From Lactobacillus sp. UBA5804 (GTDB taxonomy: Bacteria > Bacillota > Bacilli > Lactobacillales > Lactobacillaceae), in assembly GCA_002418055.1 (NCBI GenBank), contig DIDI01000007.1, forward strand, positions 3,289 through 51,436: DNA of 48,148 nt, in the 5' to 3' direction. Each line of letters begins with the position of its first letter. Within the stretch, counting starts at the first letter, position 1. Shown one piece after another: positions 42,034 through 48,148 of this stretch. A program made the position numbers and the translations under genes. The notes below the pieces were generated by a model. The model made no database searches, was not told the DNA's origin, and was given only the letters and a program-made list of their open reading frames with translations.

Positions 42034-43050
42034 ATGACAGTTAAAATTGGTATTAACGGTTTCGGCCGAATTGGTCGTTTAGCTTTCCGTCGTATTATGG
42101 ATTTGGGCGAAAAGTCATCAGATATTGAAGTTGTTGCTATCAACGACTTGACTACCCCAGCACTTTTAGCACATTTACTAAAATATGACTCAACTCATGG
42201 TACTTTCAACCACGAAGTTTCAGCAACCGAAGATTCAATTGTTGTTGACGGTAAGAAATACCGTGTTTACGCTGAACCACAAGCTCAAAACATTCCTTGG
42301 GTTAAAGAAAATGGCGTTGACTTTGTACTTGAATGTACTGGCTTTTACACTTCAAAAGCTAAGTCACAAGCTCACCTTGACGCTGGTGCAAAGCGTGTCT
42401 TGATTTCAGCACCTGCTGGCAACGACTTAAAGACGATTGTTTACTCAGTAAACGAAAACACTTTGACTGCTGATGATAAGATTGTTTCAGCTGGTTCATG
42501 TACTACCAACTCATTAGCACCTATGGCTAATGCTTTGAACAAAGAATTTGGTATTGAAGTTGGTACCATGACTACTATCCATGCCTTTACTTCAACTCAA
42601 ATGGTTTTGGATGGCCCAGTTCGTGGTGGTAACCTTCGTGCTGCTCGTACCGCTTCATCAAACATTATCCCTCATTCAACTGGTGCTGCTAAGGCCATTG
42701 GTCTTGTTATCCCAGAATTGAACGGCAAATTGAATGGTCACGCACAACGTGTTCCAGTTGTTGACGGTTCAGAAACTGAATTAATTACTATCTTAAACAA
42801 GAAAGTAACTGCTGACGAAGTTAACGAAGCTATGAAGAAGTACGAAAGTGCCTCATTTGCTTACAACGCTGACTCAATCGTTTCAGGCGATGTTCTTGGT
42901 ATGACTGCTGGTTCAATCTTTGACCCAACTCAAACTATGATCACCACTGCTGGCGACAAGCAACTTGTTAAGACGGTTGCTTGGTACGACAACGAATACA
43001 GCTTCACCTGCCAAATGGTTCGTACTTTGTTGAAGTTTGCTACGCTTTAA
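42034..43050 (+). CDS. gap: Glyceraldehyde-3-phosphate dehydrogenase
   Basis: Glycolytic NAD enzyme of 338 residues. GINGFGRIGRLAFRR binds NAD; the catalytic Cys 156 lies in SAGSCTTNSLAPM, where the residues before the Cys (AGS) differ slightly from the common SAS form. The HAFTSTQ and WYDNEYSFTCQM ends are typical. Codon use is strongly biased and the ribosome site AAGGAGG is strong, as expected for a highly expressed gene. It follows cggR by 54 bases without a clear promoter. Confidence 0.97.
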   Translation: MTVKIGINGFGRIGRLAFRRIMDLGEKSSDIEVVAINDLTTPALLAHLLKYDSTHGTFNHEVSATEDSIVVDGKKYRVYAEPQAQNIPWVKENGVDFVLECTGFYTSKAKSQAHLDAGAKRVLISAPAGNDLKTIVYSVNENTLTADDKIVSAGSCTTNSLAPMANALNKEFGIEVGTMTTIHAFTSTQMVLDGPVRGGNLRAARTASSNIIPHSTGAAKAIGLVIPELNGKLNGHAQRVPVVDGSETELITILNKKVTADEVNEAMKKYESASFAYNADSIVSGDVLGMTAGSIFDPTQTMITTAGDKQLVKTVAWYDNEYSFTCQMVRTLLKFATL

Positions 43051-43080
43051 TTTTAATCTAAGATTATAGCTTAGTTATGA

Positions 43081-43116
43081 AGAGGGCGAAGGGAGATCTT
43101 CCCTTCGCTCTCTTTT
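43081..43116 (+). terminator. Terminator between gap and pgk
   Basis: GAGGGCGAAGGGA pairs with TCCCTTCGCTCTC (one G-U) over a short loop, followed by TTTT. It may lower the amount of pgk-tpiA transcript relative to gap or stabilise the gap 3' end. Confidence 0.8.
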
Positions 43117-43155
43117 GTTTAACCAATAACATTTATTTTATTCGGAGGAAATTCG

Positions 43156-44367
43156 ATGACTAAATTAATTATTTCTGATCTTGATGTCAAAGATAAAAAA
43201 GTTTTAGTTCGTGTCGACTTCAACGTCCCAATTAAGGGCGGTGTAATCGGCGATGACAATCGAATTGTGGCTGCTTTGCCAACAATTCAGTACATTATCG
43301 ATAATGGCGGTAAAGCCATCTTGCTTAGTCACTTAGGTCGGATTAAGAGCGATGCTGATAAGAAGGAATTGACTTTAGCCCCTGTTGCGAAACGTCTTGG
43401 CGAAGTATTGAAGCGCCCTGTTACTTTTGTCCCAGCTAATGAGGGTGCTGCAGTCGAAAAAGCAGTTGCTGATATGAAAGATGGCGACGTGATTGTTCTT
43501 GAAAACACCCGTTTCCAAGATATTGACAATGATTTTGGTAAACGTGAATCAAAGAATGATCCTAAGCTTGGCGCTTATTGGGCTAGTTTAGGTGACCTCT
43601 ACGTTAACGATGCCTTTGGGACTGCTCACCGTAATCATGCTTCCAATGTCGGTATTGCAACGGCCATGAAGGCTGCTGGCAAGCAGGTAGCTGCTGGTTT
43701 CTTGATGGAGAAGGAAATCAAATTCTTAGGTAACGCGGTTGCTAATCCAGTTCACCCATTTGTAACGATTTTGGGTGGGGCTAAAGTTTCTGACAAGATT
43801 GGCGTCATCATGAACTTGATTCCTAAGTCTGATCATATCTTAATCGGTGGTGGGATGGCTTACACCTTCTTAGCTGCTCAAGGTCATAAGATTGGTAAAT
43901 CATTGTTTGAAGCAGATAAGCTTGATTTGGCTAAGAAGTTGTTAGCTGAAGCTGGCGATAAGTTAGTTTTGCCAGTTGATAACATTGCTGCGACTGAATT
44001 TTCAAATGATGCCAGTCATGAAGTTGTTAGCGATGATATTCCTGACAACGAGATGGGCTTAGACATTGGTCCTAAATCAATCAAGAAGTTCAAGGAAGTC
44101 TTAAAAGACGCTAAGACGGTTGTCTGGAATGGGCCAATGGGTGCATTCGAAATGCCTAATTTTGCTGAAGGTACATTAGAAGTTGGACGTGCTTTGGCCG
44201 ATTTGAAGGGTGCAACTACCATTATTGGTGGTGGTGATTCAACTGCTGCTGCTAAGAAGTTAGGGATTGCACCAAAAATCACCCATATTTCAACTGGTGG
44301 TGGTGCGTCACTTGAATACCTTGAAGGTAAGACTTTACCTGGTATTGCATGTATCTCAGATAAGTAA
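43156..44367 (+). CDS. pgk: Phosphoglycerate kinase
   Basis: Makes ATP and 3-phosphoglycerate from 1,3-bisphosphoglycerate. Landmarks: VLVRVDFNVPI, LLSHLGRIK, LENTRF, NDAFGTAHRNHAS, ILGGAKVSDKI, WNGPMGAFEM and the nucleotide loop IIGGGDSTAAAKK. The 403-residue length is typical for lactobacilli. An GGAGGAAA site precedes the start, and tpiA follows 18 bases later, so both share a transcript. Confidence 0.97.
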   Translation: MTKLIISDLDVKDKKVLVRVDFNVPIKGGVIGDDNRIVAALPTIQYIIDNGGKAILLSHLGRIKSDADKKELTLAPVAKRLGEVLKRPVTFVPANEGAAVEKAVADMKDGDVIVLENTRFQDIDNDFGKRESKNDPKLGAYWASLGDLYVNDAFGTAHRNHASNVGIATAMKAAGKQVAAGFLMEKEIKFLGNAVANPVHPFVTILGGAKVSDKIGVIMNLIPKSDHILIGGGMAYTFLAAQGHKIGKSLFEADKLDLAKKLLAEAGDKLVLPVDNIAATEFSNDASHEVVSDDIPDNEMGLDIGPKSIKKFKEVLKDAKTVVWNGPMGAFEMPNFAEGTLEVGRALADLKGATTIIGGGDSTAAAKKLGIAPKITHISTGGGASLEYLEGKTLPGIACISDK

Positions 44368-44385
44368 GAAAGGACTAATGAACTA

Positions 44386-45141
44386 ATGCGTGTACCAATT
44401 ATTGCTGGTAACTGGAAGCTTCATTTAAATCCAGAAGAAACTGTTGCATTTGTGAAGGCTGTTGCTGATAAATTGCCAGCTGCTGACAAAGTAGAATCAT
44501 TAATTTGTGCGCCAGCAGTGGACCTTGACGCTTTGCGTAAGGCTGCTAAGGGGACTAATTTACGAGTTGGTGCCGAGAACGCTTATTTTGAAACCGAAGG
44601 TGCCTTTACTGGTGAAACTTCGGCCAAAGTATTGCGCGAAATGGGTATCCAATATTGTATCATTGGCCATAGTGAACGCCGTGGTTACTTCCACGAAACT
44701 GATGAAGACATTAATAAAAAGGCTAAAACTTTATTAGCTAACCAAGTGACACCGATTATTTGCTGTGGTGAATCACTTGAAACTCGTGAAGCTGGTAAAC
44801 AAGCTGAATGGGTTGTCGGTCAAATTAAGGCTGCTTTAAAGGACTTAACGGCTGAACAAGTTGGCTCATTAGTGATTGCCTATGAACCAATTTGGGCAAT
44901 TGGAACTGGTAAGACAGCTTCAAGCGATCAAGCTGAAGAAATGTGCAAGACTATCCGTGAAACGGTAAAGGACTTGTACAATGAACAAACTGCTGAAAAC
45001 GTTCGTATTCAGTACGGTGGTTCTGTTAAACCTGCCAATGTTAAAGAATTAATGGCTAAGCCTAACATAGATGGTGGCTTAGTTGGTGGTGCTTCATTAG
45101 TACCTGAATCTTATTTGGCACTGGTTAACTTTCAAGATTAA
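44386..45141 (+). CDS. tpiA: Triosephosphate isomerase
   Basis: Interconverts dihydroxyacetone phosphate and glyceraldehyde 3-phosphate. The start PIIAGNWKLH holds the substrate Asn and Lys; the catalytic His is in IIGHSERR and the catalytic Glu in AYEPIWAIGTG, followed by the phosphate-binding loop and QYGGSVKP. 251 residues. In many lactobacilli eno follows; here a GNAT gene follows a terminator, so enolase is encoded elsewhere. Confidence 0.97.
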   Translation: MRVPIIAGNWKLHLNPEETVAFVKAVADKLPAADKVESLICAPAVDLDALRKAAKGTNLRVGAENAYFETEGAFTGETSAKVLREMGIQYCIIGHSERRGYFHETDEDINKKAKTLLANQVTPIICCGESLETREAGKQAEWVVGQIKAALKDLTAEQVGSLVIAYEPIWAIGTGKTASSDQAEEMCKTIRETVKDLYNEQTAENVRIQYGGSVKPANVKELMAKPNIDGGLVGGASLVPESYLALVNFQD

Positions 45142-45158
45142 GTTTTAATTTAAGCCAT

Positions 45159-45189
45159 AAAAAGTCGCTACAATCGTAGCGACTTTTTT
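45159..45189 (+). terminator. Terminator of the glycolytic operon
   Basis: AAAAGTCGCTAC and GTAGCGACTTTT pair perfectly over a four-base loop and are followed by further T. Confidence 0.92.
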
Positions 45190-45217
45190 GTTAGTCTAAA
45201 AGATGAGGTGATGAGAG

Positions 45218-45787
45218 ATGATTCGGCCAGCGAAAAAAACAGATTTTCCAGCTGTTTTTCCTATTTTAAAGCAGATTTTTGATGAAATGGCACTAGCAAC
45301 CATTGCCGCAATACCACCAAAGCAATTTTATGAATTAATGCGCTTAGGTTTTTTAACTGAAGCTTATCGTTACGCTTATCGCCGGATTTGGGTTGCGACG
45401 TCACCAGTTGACAATCAAGTGGTTGGTATTTTGGTAATGTACCCTGATAGCGATCAAGACGTGATTGATCAAGTCCTAATCAGTTCTTATGCTAAAGTAG
45501 GCTTACCAACTGATACGGTGATTTTTTCAGATAAAGAGGCTTGGCCAGGAGAGTGGTACATTGATGCCCTGGCTGTCGCACCTGCTTATTGGGGACAACA
45601 CTTTGCGAGCCAGTTACTCGATTATGCGATCAAAGTTGCCTACTCGCATGGCTTCAAACGCCTGACACTTAATGTTGATTTAGAAAATCCACGCGCCATA
45701 CGTCTTTATAAGCATAAGGGATACCAGTCAATGGGACAAATGACCATTGGTACACGGACCTATGAACATCTTGGGTTAGCACTTTAA
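45218..45787 (+). CDS. GNAT family N-acetyltransferase
   Basis: A 189-residue acetyltransferase. The acetyl-CoA region is visible as WYIDALAVAPAYWGQHFASQLL, where AYWGQHF stands in for the usual RxxGxG/A loop, followed by LNVDLENPRAIRLYKHKGYQ, the typical GNAT end. The N-terminal half resembles a group of lactobacillar GNAT proteins next to tpi genes. The substrate is unknown. Its stop codon overlaps the stop of the convergent gene by three to four bases. Confidence 0.88.
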   Translation: MIRPAKKTDFPAVFPILKQIFDEMALATIAAIPPKQFYELMRLGFLTEAYRYAYRRIWVATSPVDNQVVGILVMYPDSDQDVIDQVLISSYAKVGLPTDTVIFSDKEAWPGEWYIDALAVAPAYWGQHFASQLLDYAIKVAYSHGFKRLTLNVDLENPRAIRLYKHKGYQSMGQMTIGTRTYEHLGLAL

Positions 45788-46305
45788 TTAGGGCTAGTGG
45801 ACCAAGTTCGGCCAATTGGCGGAAAGGTTGGTAGTTTCAGTGGTGTGACATGCCACTGTGTGAGTAAAATAGTCGTCAGTAAGATGAATGGGACATCTTC
45901 TGGTTTAGCAATTTCGCAGTGCAAGGTAACACCAGCCGGTTCAATATGGGTACTGACAGTGGCAACCCGCTTAAAGGCGGAGCGAAAAGTATAATGCCCC
46001 TGTTTAACATTACCATAAACAAAGTAGTTTAAGCCGGAGAGGTAGAATACGTCGGTTAATGGACTATTTGGTTTCTTAATGTGCACTAAACTATGGTTAA
46101 TGACGTCAATCGTAAAGGACACAATGAGCCCTGATCCATCACGAAAAAGCCGACCGAGTTCATGATGGTTTAGTTCATACAAATATAAGGTATGATTTGG
46201 ATTATCAAGATTACCTTGAATAAAAAATTGGATGTTATCATTAGCATTTATAACAGGAATCTGGCCATAGGCATGTTCCTGTGTCAAGACCAGTCTGAAT
46301 TTCAT
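45784..46305 (-). CDS. Hypothetical protein, beta-rich
   Basis: I do not recognise this 173-residue protein with confidence. It has no signal peptide and no membrane helix. Alternating hydrophobic stretches (IQFFIQGNLD, TLYLYELNHHELGRLFRDGSGLIVSFTIDV, HYTFRSAF) suggest a beta-barrel of the LURP-one/tubby-like kind found in small Firmicute proteins, but that is a guess from pattern. Its ribosome site (CGAGG) lies within the last codons of the upstream HAD gene, so the two form an operon. Confidence 0.7.
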   Translation of the reverse strand: MKFRLVLTQEHAYGQIPVINANDNIQFFIQGNLDNPNHTLYLYELNHHELGRLFRDGSGLIVSFTIDVINHSLVHIKKPNSPLTDVFYLSGLNYFVYGNVKQGHYTFRSAFKRVATVSTHIEPAGVTLHCEIAKPEDVPFILLTTILLTQWHVTPLKLPTFPPIGRTWSTSPN

Positions 46306-46309
46306 TAGT

Positions 46310-47182
46310 TTAGCCTCGGGTATTCATTTGCATAAACTTTCTGAGGATATGAGCCACGCCGTCAGAATTATTATCTTTGGTTTCGAAGTTGGCTTGCGTC
46401 TTAATAAGCGGAATTGCATTACCCATAGCAACGCCAATACCAGCCATTTTAATCATACTAAGGTCATTTAAGTTGTCACCAATTGCTGCTGTCTCAGCGA
46501 CTTTGTAGCCTTTTTTACGTGCGTAATCTAAGAGCGCAATACCTTTTTGTGCCTTGGCTGCGTTGATTTCAATGTTAGTCGCTGAGCTCGCTGATACGGT
46601 TAATCCCAGCTGATTAATTTGGGGGATGACTTTGGCAAATACCTCGCGTCCACGTGCATCAAAAGCAATCACTTTCAATACTTCGATGTTAGGTTGTGCC
46701 AGTAGTTTGTCAAAGCTGTCAATGGCTTGCATCGTCATGATGGCTTTTGAACCAGCTGAAATACTGACGGCAGTCCGAAAGTCCATCCCAGGATTAAGAT
46801 CGACTAGTAAGTGCGCAATATTGGTAATTCGGGCATTAACATCTTCGGTATAAACTTGGTCCACAGTAATGACTTCAAAATAAAAATGGGTTTGACGTAG
46901 TAAGGCAAATAATTGCTTCACTTGAGTGCGCGCGATAGCATGTTTGACCATCAGTTTACCCTCGGCATCAAAAACTAAGGCACCATTGAGGTTAATGAAA
47001 CCAGTTTTTAACTTGGTGGCGGCAATCACGGTCTTTGATTCAAGTGGTGCGCGGCCAGTGGCAATTAAAAACTCAATTCCAGCGGCTTGCGCATCGCGGA
47101 TGGCCTTGATATTTGTGTCAGAAACGATCATTTCTCGATTGAATAGTGTGCCATCTAAATCGCAGGCAACAAGTTTAATCAT
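46310..47182 (-). CDS. Cof-type HAD family sugar-phosphate phosphatase
   Basis: A 290-residue HAD hydrolase of the Cof/YidA class. Motif I is CDLDGTLF with the nucleophile Asp, motif II is IATGR, and motif III/IV is the Lys plus GDNLNDLSMI. A large type-C2 cap domain fills about residues 85-200. Substrates are probably sugar phosphates or FMN-like compounds; not defined. I start at ATG 47182, preceded by GGGAGG; an in-frame TTG 15 bases earlier overlaps that site. Divergent from ung; an extended -10 (TGTTATCAT on the minus strand, 47220-47212) may drive it. Confidence 0.92.
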   Translation of the reverse strand: MIKLVACDLDGTLFNREMIVSDTNIKAIRDAQAAGIEFLIATGRAPLESKTVIAATKLKTGFINLNGALVFDAEGKLMVKHAIARTQVKQLFALLRQTHFYFEVITVDQVYTEDVNARITNIAHLLVDLNPGMDFRTAVSISAGSKAIMTMQAIDSFDKLLAQPNIEVLKVIAFDARGREVFAKVIPQINQLGLTVSASSATNIEINAAKAQKGIALLDYARKKGYKVAETAAIGDNLNDLSMIKMAGIGVAMGNAIPLIKTQANFETKDNNSDGVAHILRKFMQMNTRG

Positions 47183-47245
47183 CCTTAAACCTCCCAATTT
47201 TGTCTAATTTCATGATAACATAAAGATGATTCTGAGGAGGCAAAA

Positions 47246-47926
47246 ATGAAAGCGCTAATTGGAAATGATTGGGACCAAGTTTTACAGCCAATTTTTGATG
47301 GTCCTGACTACCAGAAATTACACACCTTTTTAAAAACCGAATATGTATCAAAGTCGATTTACCCAAGTATGTACCAAATTTTTACAGCTTTTAAGCTAAC
47401 CAGTTTTGAAGCGACCAAAGTGGTTATTTTAGGACAAGATCCTTATCATAATCCGGGTCAGGCAAATGGCATGAGCTTTTCAGTCAAAGCTGGTATTAAA
47501 CTGCCACCGTCACTGATTAATATTTACAAAGAACTTTATGACGATGTTGGCGCGCAACCTGTGACGCATGGAGATTTGACGAAGTGGGCTAAGCAAGGTG
47601 TTCTTTTGTTAAATGCGGTGCTCACCGTTCCTTATGGTCATGCCAATGGTCATCAAGGAAAGGGCTGGGAGGTGGTCACTGATGGTGCGATTAAGGCACT
47701 CAGTGAACGTGGCCAGGTTGTCTTTATTCTTTGGGGACGTTTTGCTCAAAATAAAATACCATTAATTGACTTACAACGAAATACGGTTATTAAGTCAGCG
47801 CATCCCAGTCCTTTTTCGGCAAATCATGGTTTTTTCGGATCAAGACCATTTTCTCATTGTAATGATGCGCTTGTAAGTTATGGCGAAAATCCAATTGACT
47901 GGCAATTACCAGTAAAAGTTGATTAG
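47246..47926 (+). CDS. ung: Uracil-DNA glycosylase
   Basis: Family 1 enzyme of base excision repair that removes uracil from DNA. The water-activating motif is GQDPYHNPGQANGMSFSV, the uracil-binding Asn lies in LLNAVLTV, and the DNA-intercalation loop is HPSPFSAN. 226 residues, complete. AGGAGG lies just upstream of ATG 47246. It precedes pta by 28 bases, the usual ung-pta pair of lactobacilli. Confidence 0.96.
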   Translation: MKALIGNDWDQVLQPIFDGPDYQKLHTFLKTEYVSKSIYPSMYQIFTAFKLTSFEATKVVILGQDPYHNPGQANGMSFSVKAGIKLPPSLINIYKELYDDVGAQPVTHGDLTKWAKQGVLLLNAVLTVPYGHANGHQGKGWEVVTDGAIKALSERGQVVFILWGRFAQNKIPLIDLQRNTVIKSAHPSPFSANHGFFGSRPFSHCNDALVSYGENPIDWQLPVKVD

Positions 47927-47942
47927 GTCGTAATGACGACCT
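47925..47942 (+). promoter_or_regulatory. Hairpin between ung and pta
   Basis: AGGTCGT (47925-47931) and ACGACCT (47936-47942) pair perfectly over a four-base loop. The stem overlaps the ung stop codon and ends beside the TAGGAGG ribosome site of pta. There is no T-run, so it is not a usual terminator; an RNA-processing or translation role is possible. Confidence 0.4.
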
Positions 47943-47954
47943 TAGGAGGATATC

Positions 47955-48148
47955 ATGTCAATTTTTAAAACCCTGACTGCTCACATTCAAGCAGCCAAAA
48001 CACCAATGCGAATTGTTTTTCCTGAGGGAGACGATTTGCGGATTTTAGCGGCAGTCGCGAAGCTCGCTCAAGAAAAATTAATTCAGCCGATTGTTCTAGG
48101 TGACCCTAAGGCCATCACGACTTTAGCGGTTACTAATAAGCTCGATTT
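47955..48148 (+). CDS. pta: Phosphate acetyltransferase, 5' part
   Basis: The gene begins at ATG 47955 after a TAGGAGG site and runs off the right edge after about 64 codons. The translated start (MSIFKTLTAHIQAAKTPMRI, then VFPEGDDLRILAAVAKL and the later QPIVLGDP) is typical of Pta/EutD proteins, which convert acetyl-CoA and phosphate to acetyl phosphate. With acetate kinase this yields ATP; together with lactate oxidase upstream it could carry lactate-derived carbon to acetate under oxygen, if a pyruvate-to-acetyl step is present. Confidence 0.9.
   Translation, partial: MSIFKTLTAHIQAAKTPMRIVFPEGDDLRILAAVAKLAQEKLIQPIVLGDPKAITTLAVTNKLD

Noticed and set aside
1..48148. CRISPR arrays, insertion sequences, prophage or defence islands
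   Set aside because: No spaced direct-repeat array, transposase, integrase or known defence gene was seen; nearly all genes are recognisable core functions.

Overview
The window is a stretch of chromosome from a low-to-mid GC Gram-positive bacterium, almost certainly a member of the Lactobacillaceae. The evidence is the gene content and order: a yqeH-nadD-yqeK-rsfS-tmcAL cluster, a T-box in front of pheST, the uvrBA-rapZ-yvcK-whiA-clpP block, cggR-gap-pgk-tpiA, ung-pta, type L33 with a reduced zinc motif, and an L-2-hydroxyisocaproate dehydrogenase. Genus is not settled by what I can see. Both ends cut a gene: yqeH on the left and pta on the right.

Region 1 (1-6325): ribosome-assembly, NAD and tRNA-modification genes in one tight plus-strand operon (yqeH, nadD, yqeK, rsfS, tmcAL, yceD), then an ArlRS-like two-component system with its own promoter. 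Region 2 (6326-9091): minus-strand acyP-yidC diverging from a SpoU-type RNA methyltransferase and a cysteine-rich HxlR-family regulator. Region 3 (9092-14400): a phenylalanine T-box and pheST, greA, and a 2-hydroxyacid dehydrogenase. Region 4 (14409-21417): a large YfhO-family membrane protein on the minus strand facing away from a class B penicillin-binding protein, then rpmG, a 5-formyl-THF cyclo-ligase, a rhomboid protease, yqgQ and a rhodanese-fold protein. Region 5 (21461-28960): miaA, a YnbB-type PLP enzyme, glnA (without the usual glnR), an MFS transporter, a nitroreductase and phosphoglucomutase. Region 6 (29054-37485): uvrBA, rapZ-yvcK-whiA, and clpP on the opposite strand. Region 7 (37486-40700): a probable accessory insertion holding lactate oxidase, PerR, a GT2 glycosyltransferase and tRNA-Arg(CCG). 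Region 8 (40701-48148): cggR and the lower-glycolysis genes, a GNAT protein, a hypothetical protein and a HAD phosphatase on the minus strand, ung and the start of pta.

The genes are mostly housekeeping and I did not find a convincing undescribed multi-gene system. The most interesting signals are regulatory: a near-perfect CIRCE element lying on the clpP promoter, a LexA-like box upstream of uvrB with a terminator-like hairpin between it and the gene, a perfectly mirrored pair of divergent extended -10 promoters between perR and the glycosyltransferase, a candidate CggR operator and 5' hairpin in the cggR leader, an 11-bp direct repeat bracketing the glnA promoter, and the pairing of a peroxide-forming lactate oxidase with a peroxide-sensing PerR. 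Convergent gene pairs share symmetric hairpin terminators in most cases. No insertion sequence, prophage, CRISPR array or rRNA gene was seen, and no gene-free stretch exceeds about 300 bases apart from the described leader regions.
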